In this document: piece after piece, positions 19,374-26,732 of the stretch
Position numbering within the stretch: the first letter of the stretch is position 1
Layout of the letters: each line of letters opens with the position of its first letter
From: Rhodococcus tukisamuensis NBRC 100609
GTDB lineage: Bacteria > Actinomycetota > Actinomycetes > Mycobacteriales > Mycobacteriaceae
Reading direction: 5' to 3'
Assembly (NCBI RefSeq): GCF_001894985.1
Contig: NZ_BCXG01000031.1
Span: forward strand, 1-52,368
DNA length: 52,368 nt
Notes under the pieces: model-generated
What the model was told of the DNA's origin: nothing
Seen by the model: the letters and a program-made list of their open reading frames with translations, nothing else
Database searches by the model: none
Made by a program: the position numbers and the translations under genes

Positions 19374-19390
19374 AAAGGAAGGGTTTGCGC

Positions 19391-20863
19391 ATGACGCTCC
19401 GACCAACCGACAGCTCGGCACTGCTCGTCGACGGAAAGCTGATTCCGGGGTCCGGGGGCACCTTCGAGGTCCTCAACCCCGCCACCGAAGAGATCGTCGG
19501 CCTCGCCGCCGAGGGCACCGCCGCGGACATGGACGCCGCAATCGGGGCCGCGCGACGCGCCTTCGACACCACCGACTGGAGCCGCGACCACGCCTTCCGC
19601 GCACGGTGCCTTCGGCAGCTCTGCGACGCGCTGCAGTCCCACCTCGAGGAGCTGCGCGAGATCACCATCGCGGAAGTCGGCGCCCCCGCCCTACTCACCA
19701 GCGGACCCCAGCTCGAGGGACCGATCGCCGACCTGCGGTACTGGGCCGATCTGGCCGAAAGCTACTCCTGGGAAACCGATCTCGGCACCGCCACACCGAT
19801 GGGCGTCGCCACGCGGCGACGGGTGTTCAAGGAGGCGGTCGGCGTGGTCGGCGCGATCACCCCCTGGAACTTCCCGCACCAGATCAACTTCGCCAAGCTC
19901 GGCCCGGCCCTGGCCGCCGGCAACACCGTCGTGCTCAAGCCCGCCCCCGACACTCCGTGGTGCGCCGCGCTGGTCGGGAAGGTGATCGCCGAGGAGACCG
20001 ACATCCCGCCCGGCGTGGTCAACGTCGTCACCTCCACCGACCACCGGATCGGCGCCCAACTCGCCGAGGACCCGCGCGTCGACCTGGTCTCGTTCACCGG
20101 ATCCACCGCGACGGGAAAGGCGGTGATGCGGGCGGCGGCGGACTCGATGAAGAAGGTGTTCCTCGAACTCGGCGGCAAGTCCGCCTTCATCGTCCTCGAC
20201 GACGCCGACGTCCAGGCCGCCAGTTCATACGCGGCGTTCTCCGTGTGCATGCACGCCGGTCAGGGGTGCGCGCTGACCACCCGATTGCTGGTACCCCGGG
20301 CGCGCTACGACGAGGCCGTGGCGGCGACCGCCAAGACCATGTCCGGCATCCGGCCCGCTGATCCCACGAACCCCGGAACCGTGTGCGGCCCACTCATTTC
20401 CGCCAGCCAGCGCGACCGCGTGGAGGGCTACCTGCGGCTCGCGGTCGAGGAGGGCGGCACCCTCGTCACCGGCGGCGGGCGCCCCGCCGACTTCGGCCGC
20501 GGATTCTTCGTCGAGCCGACGCTGATCACCGGACTGGACAACTCCGCCCGCGTCGCGCAGGAGGAGATCTTCGGTCCCGTGCTCGTCGTCCTGCCGCACG
20601 ACGGCGACGACGACGCCGTGCGGATCGCCAACGAGTCCCCGTACGGACTCTCGGGCGCTGTCTGGGGCACGGACCCCGAACGGGTCGGCCGGGTGGTTGC
20701 CGGCGTCCGCACCGGAACCCTGAGCGTCAACGGTGGCGTCTGGTACAGCGCCGACGCACCCTTCGGCGGCTACAAGCAGTCCGGAATCGGACGCGAGATG
20801 GGCGTCGCCGGCTTCGAGGAGTACCTGGAGACCAAGCTCGTCGCCTCCCCCGCATCCGCGTAG
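19391..20863 (+). CDS. Aldehyde dehydrogenase (AldA-like)
   Basis: This is a 490-aa NAD(P)-dependent aldehyde dehydrogenase. Visible landmarks are PWNFP with N160, the KPAPDTP cofactor Lys183, FTGSTATG, the general base E259 in LELGGK, the nucleophile C293 in HAGQGCA, and EEIFGPV. It is the counterpart of M. tuberculosis AldA (Rv0768) by position and length, first gene of the plus-strand arm opposite the TetR gene. It would oxidise an aldehyde to an acid, for example an aldehyde released during alkyl removal or side-chain oxidation. ATG 19391 is chosen over the in-frame TTG at 19385 because GGAAGGG is well spaced. Confidence 0.92.
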   Translation: MTLRPTDSSALLVDGKLIPGSGGTFEVLNPATEEIVGLAAEGTAADMDAAIGAARRAFDTTDWSRDHAFRARCLRQLCDALQSHLEELREITIAEVGAPALLTSGPQLEGPIADLRYWADLAESYSWETDLGTATPMGVATRRRVFKEAVGVVGAITPWNFPHQINFAKLGPALAAGNTVVLKPAPDTPWCAALVGKVIAEETDIPPGVVNVVTSTDHRIGAQLAEDPRVDLVSFTGSTATGKAVMRAAADSMKKVFLELGGKSAFIVLDDADVQAASSYAAFSVCMHAGQGCALTTRLLVPRARYDEAVAATAKTMSGIRPADPTNPGTVCGPLISASQRDRVEGYLRLAVEEGGTLVTGGGRPADFGRGFFVEPTLITGLDNSARVAQEEIFGPVLVVLPHDGDDDAVRIANESPYGLSGAVWGTDPERVGRVVAGVRTGTLSVNGGVWYSADAPFGGYKQSGIGREMGVAGFEEYLETKLVASPASA

Positions 20864-20896
20864 TTCATTCCACGACAGCAGAAGGCAGGACTTCCC

Positions 20897-21646
20897 ATGG
20901 GACGTTTCGACGGACGCACCGCCATCGTCACCGGCGCGGCGCAGGGCATCGGCGAGGGGTATGCGAAGGCGCTGGCCGCCGAGGGCGCCAACGTGGTGGT
21001 CGCGGACCTGAACCGCGAGCTCGGCGAGACCGTGGCCAAGCAGATCGCCGCGGACGGCGGCAGCGCGGTGTTCAAGGAGGTCGACGTCGCGGACGGCGCG
21101 TCGACCCAGGCGCTGGCCGACTTCACCGTCGAGAAGTTCGGCGGCATCGAGCACCTGGTCAACAACGCCGCGATCTACGGCGACATGAAGATCGACTCGC
21201 TGCTGACCGTCGACTGGGACTACTACCGCAAGTTCATGTCCGTGAACATGGACGGCGCACTGCAGGTCTGCCGGGCCGTGGTCCCGCACATGCGCGCGAA
21301 CGGCGGTTCGATCGTGAACCAGTCCTCCACCGCCGCCTGGCTGTACTCGAACTACTACGGCCTGGCGAAGGCCGGGGTCAACAGCCTCACCCAGCAGCTC
21401 GCCACCGAACTCGGCTGGTCGAACATCCGCATCAACGCGATCGCGCCCGGCCCGATCGACACCGAGGCCACCCGCACCGTCACCCCCGGCAACATCGTCA
21501 AGGACATGGTCAAGCGAATTCCGCTGCAGCGCATGGGAACCACCGACGACCTGGTGGGCATGTGCCTGTTCCTGCTCTCCGACGAGGCGGGCTGGGTCAC
21601 CGGCCAGATCTTCAACGTCGACGGCGGACAGGTCTACCGGTCATGA
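20897..21646 (+). CDS. Short-chain dehydrogenase (Rv0769-like)
   Basis: This is a 249-aa classical SDR with TGAAQGIGEG (residues 12-21), NNAA at 89-92, catalytic S143/S144, Y154 and K158 (YYGLAK) and a C-terminal NVDGGQ. It is second in the plus-strand operon, and its stop overlaps the ATG of the next gene (ATGA). It matches Rv0769 by order. It probably acts on a hydroxy- or keto-intermediate of the same pathway; an FabG-like activity cannot be excluded. Confidence 0.9.
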   Translation: MGRFDGRTAIVTGAAQGIGEGYAKALAAEGANVVVADLNRELGETVAKQIAADGGSAVFKEVDVADGASTQALADFTVEKFGGIEHLVNNAAIYGDMKIDSLLTVDWDYYRKFMSVNMDGALQVCRAVVPHMRANGGSIVNQSSTAAWLYSNYYGLAKAGVNSLTQQLATELGWSNIRINAIAPGPIDTEATRTVTPGNIVKDMVKRIPLQRMGTTDDLVGMCLFLLSDEAGWVTGQIFNVDGGQVYRS

Positions 21647-22542
21647 CCGCGGCAGCCACCGACACCACGCTCGGCTACATCGGACTCGGCAACATGGGCG
21701 CGCCGATGGCCAAACGGCTGCTCGACTGGCCCGGCGGCCTGGTGGTCTGCGACGCCCGTCCCGAGGCCACCGAGCCGTTCGCGGCGGCCGGCGCACGTGT
21801 CGCGGCGAATTCGGCCGCCGTCGCCGCCGAGGCCACGGTGATCTCGGTGACCGTGCTCGACGACGCCCAGGTCCGTGACGTGGTGACCGGGCCGGACGGC
21901 ATCCTGTCCACCGCGCGGGCGGGGACGGTGATCGCGGTGCACTCCACGATCTCGGACGTCACCGCGGTCGAACTCGCCCGGACCTGCGCCGAGGCCGGCG
22001 TCCACCTGATCGACGCACCGGTCAGCGGCGGTGCGCCGGGCGCCCAGCAGGGCCGCCTCGCGGTGATGGTCGGCGGCCCGGAGGAGGCGTTCGCCGCGGT
22101 CCGTGAGCCGTTTGGCGCCTTCGCCGAACTGGTGGTCCACGCCGGCGACGTCGGCGCGGGAACGCGGATGAAGCTGGCCCGCAACCTGCTCCACTTCATC
22201 TCGTTCACCGCCGCCACCGAGGCCCAGCGTCTCGCCGAAGCCGCCGGTCTCGACATCCGCGAACTCGGCAAGGTGGTCCGGCACACCGACGCGATCACCG
22301 GCGGCGCCGGGGCAATCATGCTGCGCGAGACCACCGCCCCGGTCGCCGAGTCCGCCGGCTGGTTCTCGATCCTGAGCCACGTCCGCAACCTCGGCGAGAA
22401 GGACCTTGCCCTCGCACTCGACCTGGGCGAACGCCTCGGCGTCGACCTTCCGCTGACGCTGCGCGCCCTGGCCGGACTGGGTCCGGGGCTGGGCGTCGGC
22501 ACCGGAACCATCGCAGAATCCACCGTGAAGGAGAACGCATGA
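21643..22542 (+). CDS. 3-hydroxyisobutyrate-dehydrogenase-like oxidoreductase
   Basis: This 299-aa beta-hydroxyacid dehydrogenase has the Rossmann motif GYIGLGNMGAPMA near residues 11-23, the substrate motif DAPVSGGAPGA, and the catalytic Lys in GAGTRMKLARN. This family oxidises short beta-hydroxy acids or reduces semialdehydes with NAD(P). The ATG at 21643 overlaps the upstream SDR stop, and the gene overlaps the next start by 4 nt. It corresponds to Rv0770 in order. Its actual substrate in a sterol setting is unclear. Confidence 0.9.
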   Translation: MTAAATDTTLGYIGLGNMGAPMAKRLLDWPGGLVVCDARPEATEPFAAAGARVAANSAAVAAEATVISVTVLDDAQVRDVVTGPDGILSTARAGTVIAVHSTISDVTAVELARTCAEAGVHLIDAPVSGGAPGAQQGRLAVMVGGPEEAFAAVREPFGAFAELVVHAGDVGAGTRMKLARNLLHFISFTAATEAQRLAEAAGLDIRELGKVVRHTDAITGGAGAIMLRETTAPVAESAGWFSILSHVRNLGEKDLALALDLGERLGVDLPLTLRALAGLGPGLGVGTGTIAESTVKENA

Positions 22543-22976
22543 CCGACCAGAACGGCTCGGACCCCACGGAGGCCCGCAAGCGCGGCGTCGCCATGATGAA
22601 TCAGGTGTACGGCTGGGAGATGCCGACGGACGTGCCGGGCGACTTCTTCGCCGTGACCGCGGACCACCTGTTCGCCGACATCTGGACCCGGCCGGGCCTG
22701 AGCCTGCGCGACCGGCGGCTGCTGCTGCTCGGCGCGATCACCGCGCAGGGGCAGGGCGACGTCGCGAAGATCCAGCTCAATGCGGCGTTGCACAACGAGG
22801 AGCTCACCGAGCAGCAGTGCGAGGAGGCCGCGATCTTCCTGTGCCACTACGTCGGCTGGCCGCTGGGCACCGGGCTGAACAACGCGCTGATCGCCGTGAA
22901 GGCCGACCGGCGCAGGGCCGCCCGGGAGGCGGAGCAGGCGGCGGCCGCGGAGTCCGCCGATTCGACCACGGGCTGA
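22539..22976 (+). CDS. Carboxymuconolactone-decarboxylase-fold protein
   Basis: This is a 145-aa all-helical CMD/AhpD-fold protein. The RDRRLLLLGAITAQGQ helix and the EEAAIFLCHYVGWPLG helix are typical. The redox CxxC pair of AhpD is absent, so a decarboxylase-like or lactone-handling role fits better than peroxidase chemistry. The C-terminal tail is Ala/Glu-rich. It is last in the coupled Rv0768-Rv0771-like block and is followed by a perfect inverted repeat. Confidence 0.87.
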   Translation: MTDQNGSDPTEARKRGVAMMNQVYGWEMPTDVPGDFFAVTADHLFADIWTRPGLSLRDRRLLLLGAITAQGQGDVAKIQLNAALHNEELTEQQCEEAAIFLCHYVGWPLGTGLNNALIAVKADRRRAAREAEQAAAAESADSTTG

Positions 22977-22981
22977 GGCCG

Positions 22982-23001
22982 CAGCGGAAATACTTCCGCT
23001 G
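22982..23001. promoter_or_regulatory. Perfect 8-bp inverted repeat between CMD gene and ketosteroid dehydrogenase
   Basis: CAGCGGAA and TTCCGCTG flank ATAC. It lies 6 nt after the CMD gene stop and 33 nt before the next start. It may be an attenuating hairpin or an operator; no U-tract follows. A second short palindrome, CTCTCGAGAG (23012-23021), sits just ahead of the Shine-Dalgarno. Confidence 0.45.
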
Positions 23002-23034
23002 AAGGCAACAACTCTCGAGAGAAGGACCCGATCC

Positions 23035-24501
23035 ATGGCCGAGGCCACCCCCATCCGCCCACTGTCCGTCGACCAGGTGCAGGCCTGGGACCACGAGGCC
23101 GACGTGGTGATCGCCGGCTACGGCATCGCCGGCGTCAGCGCCGCGATCGAAGCCGCCCGCGCCGGTGCCGACGTGCTGGTGCTCGAGCGAACCAGCGGAT
23201 GGGGTGGCGCGGCCGCCCTCGCCGGCGGCTTCATCTACCTCGGCGGCGGCACCCCGCTGCAGCAGGCCCTCGGGTTCGAGGACTCCCCCGAGAACATGAA
23301 GGCGTTCATGATGGCGGCGCTGGGCCCCGGCGCCGACGAGGAGAAGATCACCGACTACTGCAACGGCAGCGTCGAGCACTACAACTGGCTCGTCGACAAC
23401 GGGGTGCCGTTCAAGGAGAGCTTCTACGGCCAGCCCGGCTGGGAGACCCCTTACGACGACGGACTGATGTACTCCGGCGGCGAGAACGCCGCACCCTTCA
23501 ACACCGTCGCCACCCCCGCCCCGCGCGGGCACGTGCCGCAGATGACCGGCAAGCGCACCGGCGAGAAGGGCGGCGGCTACATGCTGATGAAGCCGCTGGT
23601 CGAGACGGCCGAGGAGCTGGGCGTGCGTCACGAGTACGACATGCGGGTGCAGCGACTGATCGTCGACGGCAACCAGGTCGTCGGCATCGTCGCCAAGCAC
23701 TACGGCAAGGAGCTCGCGATCCGAGCCCGTACGGGAGTCGTGCTGGCCACCGGCAGCTTCGCCTACAACAAGGAGATGGTGCAGGCGTTCGCCCCGCAGC
23801 TCATCGGCAAGCCCGGCGCCTCGATCGAGGAGCACGACGGCAAGTCGATCCAGATGGCACAGGCCATCGGCGCGGACCTGGCGCACATGGACGCCACCGA
23901 GGTCGCGTTCTTCGGCGATCCGCAGCTGATGGCCCGCGGCATCCTCGTCAACGCTCGCGGTCAGCGGTACGTCAACGAGGACACCTACCCGGGCCGCATC
24001 GGTCAGGAGACGCTGCTGCGCAACGGCAACCAGGCATACCTCGTCATCGACGAGGCGGCCTACGAGGAGGGCTGCGCGGCCGACAGTTCCACCCCCTTCT
24101 TCCGGTTCCAGCCGAAGTGGGTCGCCGAGACCGTCGAGGAGCTCGAGTCCGACATGGGACTGCCGGCGGGCACGCTGCAGGCCACCGTCGAGGTCTACAA
24201 CCGGCACGCCGCGAACGGCGAGGACCCGGTGCTCGGCAAGAAGGCCGAGTGGTGCAAGCCGATCGGCTCCCCTGTCGCGGCGCTGGACCTGCGCAACTTC
24301 ACCGCCGGGTTCACCCTCGGCGGGTTGCGCACCACGATCAACTCGGAGGTGCTGCACGTGAGCGGCGAGCCGATCCCCGGCCTGTTCGCCGCCGGCCGCT
24401 GCACGTCCGGAGTGTGCGCGGGCGGCTACGCGAGCGGGACCTCGCTGGGCGACGGCAGCTTCTACGGTCGCCGGGCCGGGATCTCCGCCGCCAAGGGCTA
24501 G
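23035..24501 (+). CDS. 3-ketosteroid delta4-(5alpha)-dehydrogenase
   Basis: This is a 488-aa flavoprotein. The FAD dinucleotide motif is GYGIAGVSAAIEAARAGA (from about residue 28) and the second FAD site is near the C-terminus (GLFAAGRCTSG, then GYASGTSLGDG). It follows the R. jostii RHA1 delta4-(5alpha)-KSTD of known structure as I recall it. The catalytic Tyr319, Tyr466 and Ser468 of that enzyme correspond here to Y318, Y465 and S467. It would introduce the 4,5 double bond into 5alpha-3-ketosteroids. GAAGGA precedes the ATG. Delta1-KstD is less likely, because the overall sequence and length are those of the delta4-(5alpha) type. Confidence 0.85.
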   Translation: MAEATPIRPLSVDQVQAWDHEADVVIAGYGIAGVSAAIEAARAGADVLVLERTSGWGGAAALAGGFIYLGGGTPLQQALGFEDSPENMKAFMMAALGPGADEEKITDYCNGSVEHYNWLVDNGVPFKESFYGQPGWETPYDDGLMYSGGENAAPFNTVATPAPRGHVPQMTGKRTGEKGGGYMLMKPLVETAEELGVRHEYDMRVQRLIVDGNQVVGIVAKHYGKELAIRARTGVVLATGSFAYNKEMVQAFAPQLIGKPGASIEEHDGKSIQMAQAIGADLAHMDATEVAFFGDPQLMARGILVNARGQRYVNEDTYPGRIGQETLLRNGNQAYLVIDEAAYEEGCAADSSTPFFRFQPKWVAETVEELESDMGLPAGTLQATVEVYNRHAANGEDPVLGKKAEWCKPIGSPVAALDLRNFTAGFTLGGLRTTINSEVLHVSGEPIPGLFAAGRCTSGVCAGGYASGTSLGDGSFYGRRAGISAAKG

Positions 24502-24529
24502 GCGGCTACTGCGCGAGTAGCCTCGACTC

Positions 24530-25477
24530 ATGCCGGTCACGTGGTCGGACGACGTCGACGCGATCATCGGCGGCGACCTCACCTGCGGTCTCGCCTGCCT
24601 CACCCCGGCGGGCGGGGCGGTGGTGACGTCGGTGTCGCCGTTCGGGATACGCGATCGCGAACTGGGCACGGTCGGCTTCACCACCTCGCTCGGCTTCGGC
24701 CGCAAACTCGAGCACATCAGGGACGATCCGCGGGTCGCGCTGGCCTTCCACGCCCGCGAACACGGCGTCGGTGACCGACCCGACCCGCGGTTCGTCCTCG
24801 TCCAGGGCGAGGCCCGATTCGACCCGCACCCCGACCGCGCGACGCTCGACGAGATCGGCACCGTCTCGGAGCCGTTCATGGGCGCACCGAAGACGGGACG
24901 GTTCTGGGGCCGGTGGCTGCACGCGTACTACGAGGACCGGGTGCTGGTGACGGTGACCGTGACCCGGGTCCTCAGTTGGCCCTCGTCGAACGCGGAGGGT
25001 GAGCCCGAAGTGTTCGGAGCACCACGGCCCGAGGCCGCCGCCGCGCCGCAGTCGCCACCGAAGAAGGGCACCGGCCCGCGGGTGGACGCGGCGAGAATCG
25101 GCGAGCGGGCCGCGCGGCTCCCCCACCTGCTGCTCGCCTACCGCGACGCGGACCGGTACCCGGTGGTCGCGCCGGCCAGGGTGATCGACGCCGACGCCGA
25201 CGGCGTCCGGCTGCGGGTGCCCGCCTGGGTGCCGCCCGGCGGCCGCCGCGCCGGGCTGCTCGCACACTCCTACCGGGCCCAGCTCGTCGGCCTCGAGTCC
25301 CGCCAGAACTCCGGCTGGCTCGAGGTCACCGGCACCGAGGCGCACTACGCGCCGCACACCGAGTTCGGCTTCCGCGCACCCGCGAACAAGACCATCCTGC
25401 TGCTGGCCAACGGCTTCCTGGCACGGCGCGGGCTGGCCAAGGCCCGCAAGGAGGGTCGGGCTGCGGCTCTGGGCTGA
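24530..25477 (+). CDS. FMN/F420-binding split-barrel (PNPOx-like) protein
   Basis: This 315-aa protein has an N-terminal pyridoxamine-phosphate-oxidase-like split barrel (about residues 5-150), recognisable by the SVSPFGIRD strand and the DDPRVALAFHAREHG region. A Pro/Ala linker (about 165-180) leads to a second small beta-rich domain with a basic C-terminal tail. Proteins of this fold bind FMN, F420 or heme. It lies 28 nt after the ketosteroid dehydrogenase and is probably the last gene of the operon, converging on the luciferase-like gene. The substrate is unknown. Confidence 0.78.
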   Translation: MPVTWSDDVDAIIGGDLTCGLACLTPAGGAVVTSVSPFGIRDRELGTVGFTTSLGFGRKLEHIRDDPRVALAFHAREHGVGDRPDPRFVLVQGEARFDPHPDRATLDEIGTVSEPFMGAPKTGRFWGRWLHAYYEDRVLVTVTVTRVLSWPSSNAEGEPEVFGAPRPEAAAAPQSPPKKGTGPRVDAARIGERAARLPHLLLAYRDADRYPVVAPARVIDADADGVRLRVPAWVPPGGRRAGLLAHSYRAQLVGLESRQNSGWLEVTGTEAHYAPHTEFGFRAPANKTILLLANGFLARRGLAKARKEGRAAALG

Positions 25478-25494
25478 ACCCGCCCACCGCGGGT
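25478..25494. terminator. Inverted repeat between convergent genes
   Basis: ACCCGC and GCGGGT flank CCACC in the 16-bp gap between the plus-strand barrel protein and the minus-strand luciferase-like gene. A GC-rich stem without a U-run is common for actinobacterial terminators and could serve both directions. Confidence 0.4.
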
Positions 25495-26354
25495 CAGCGC
25501 GCGACCGGCGTACGGTCCAGCTTGCCGGCGAGCCTCTCCAGGTAGGCCACGACCTCGGCCTCGGACTTGTCGGGTACCCCGAACACGACCTCGGTGACGC
25601 CGAGGTCGTCCCAGCGCGCGAGCCGCTCCGGGTCGGGCTTGCCCGCCAGCACCACGATCCGGGGAGCGCCCTCGCGGCCGGCCTCCGTCCAGATGCGTCG
25701 CAGCAACAGCACGTTGTCGTCGATGTCCTGCTCGATCGGGGTCGTCATCCAGCCGTCAGCAGAACGCGCGATCCACTTGAAGTTCTTCTCGTTGCCCGCG
25801 GCCCCGACCACGACGGGGACCCGCGGCTGCTGAATCGGCTTGGGCCACGCCCAGCTGGGACCGAACTTCAGGAACTCGCCGTCGAACTCGGCCTCCTGCT
25901 GCGACCACAGCGCCTGCATTCCCTCGAGGTACTCGCGCAGCATGGTCCGGCGCCGGCCCGGCGGGACACCGTGGTCGGTGAGCTCGTCGAGGTTCCAGCC
26001 GTATCCGACGCCGAGGATCACCCGGCCGCCGGAGAGGTGGTCGAGGGAGGCGATGGTCTTGGCGAGGGTGATCGGGTCGTGTTCGACGGGCAGGGCCACC
26101 GCGGTGCCGAGGCTGATCCGCTCGGTCACCGAGCAGGCCGTCGCCAGCGCCACCCACGGGTCGAGGGTGCGCATGTACCGGTCGTCGGGCAGCGTCTCGT
26201 CACCGGTCTGCGGATGGGCGGCGTCACGGCGGGCCGGGATGTGGGTGTGCTCGGGCACGTAGAACGAGTCGAAGCCACAACGTTCCGCGGCCGCGGCGGC
26301 CGAGGCCGGCGTGATCCCACGATCACTCGTGAACAGCGTGATACCGAATTTCAC
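25494..26354 (-). CDS. Luciferase-like F420-dependent oxidoreductase
   Basis: This is a 286-aa TIM-barrel protein of the luciferase-like monooxygenase family, F420-type subgroup. The typical landmarks are the start MKFGITLF, the FYVPEHTHIP strand, LDPWVALATA, the DHLSGGRVILGVGYGWN stretch and the PVVVGAAG strand. It could reduce or oxidise a carbonyl or double bond using F420 or FMN. The GTG at 26354 has AAGGGAGA upstream. Its promoter region carries a weaker copy of the island's operator and a second palindrome, so it probably belongs to the same regulon. Confidence 0.87.
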   Translation of the reverse strand: MKFGITLFTSDRGITPASAAAAAERCGFDSFYVPEHTHIPARRDAAHPQTGDETLPDDRYMRTLDPWVALATACSVTERISLGTAVALPVEHDPITLAKTIASLDHLSGGRVILGVGYGWNLDELTDHGVPPGRRRTMLREYLEGMQALWSQQEAEFDGEFLKFGPSWAWPKPIQQPRVPVVVGAAGNEKNFKWIARSADGWMTTPIEQDIDDNVLLLRRIWTEAGREGAPRIVVLAGKPDPERLARWDDLGVTEVVFGVPDKSEAEVVAYLERLAGKLDRTPVAR

Positions 26355-26408
26355 CGTAGGTCTCCCTTGCGCCGTCTGCGAGCACTCGAATCAGACCGAG
26401 ACTATTAG

Positions 26409-26424
26409 CTGGACAGCTGTTTGC
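26409..26424. promoter_or_regulatory. Putative TetR operator, site 3 (weaker)
   Basis: CTGGACA-GC-TGTTTGC keeps the left arm of the island operator exactly and the TGT core of the right arm. An additional half-site TGTCCAGAC follows at 26430-26438. It lies 55 bp upstream of the luciferase-like gene. Confidence 0.42.
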
Positions 26425-26434
26425 CAAGGTGTCC

Positions 26435-26448
26435 AGACCGATCGGTCT
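26435..26448. promoter_or_regulatory. Perfect 14-bp palindrome AGACCGATCGGTCT
   Basis: This perfect 14-bp palindrome partly overlaps the half-site of the neighbouring operator-like element. Such ACCGATCGGT cores are common in regulator binding sites. It could control either the luciferase-like gene or the PknK-like gene. Confidence 0.4.
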
Positions 26449-26732
26449 CGATCCCATATCTAGAACTCGTTCACCGGACGCTGCAAGGGCCGGGACCAGC
26501 CACGCGATCCTGTCCCCCACCAGCAACATGACACATGTTCCGACGTTCACGAAGCCAACCCCAACGGTGCGCTTCGTCGCATGCGGCGTCCAGCCGTTGC
26601 CGGGTGGCAGTATGGGATTCCAGAGGCCTGCCGGGCAGTGTCCCGGTCGGCCACGACGTTCCGGGATCTGCCGTGAGGTGAGTGCCGTGCCGCATCGTCG
26701 AGGACGCCACACGCGGCGGATCGGCATGACCG

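Larger units (their letters stand above)
19122..19390. promoter_or_regulatory. Divergent promoter region
   Basis: This 269-bp non-coding stretch separates the minus-strand SDR/TetR/P450/mce genes from the plus-strand aldehyde dehydrogenase operon. It holds a perfect 9-bp inverted repeat (19188-19210), a perfect 12-bp palindrome GATTTCGAAATC (19299-19310), a good sigma-70-like promoter toward the plus strand, and operator site 2. I found no convincing -10/-35 pair for the minus strand by eye. Confidence 0.6.
26355..26732. promoter_or_regulatory. Divergent intergenic region with two palindromes
   Basis: This is a 378-bp gap between the luciferase-like gene and the PknK-like gene. Besides the two palindromes listed separately it contains an AT-richer stretch (around 26400-26407, TAATAG when read on the minus strand) that could be the -10 of the luciferase-like gene. 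I see no believable small gene; the short frames here show no Shine-Dalgarno or family resemblance. Confidence 0.5.

Noticed and set aside
22539-22976. AhpD-type alkylhydroperoxidase
   Set aside because: The CxxC redox pair is missing; only the CMD fold is supported.
25478-25494. CRISPR-like or attachment-site repeat
   Set aside because: It is a single short inverted repeat between convergent genes with no direct repeat copies nearby.
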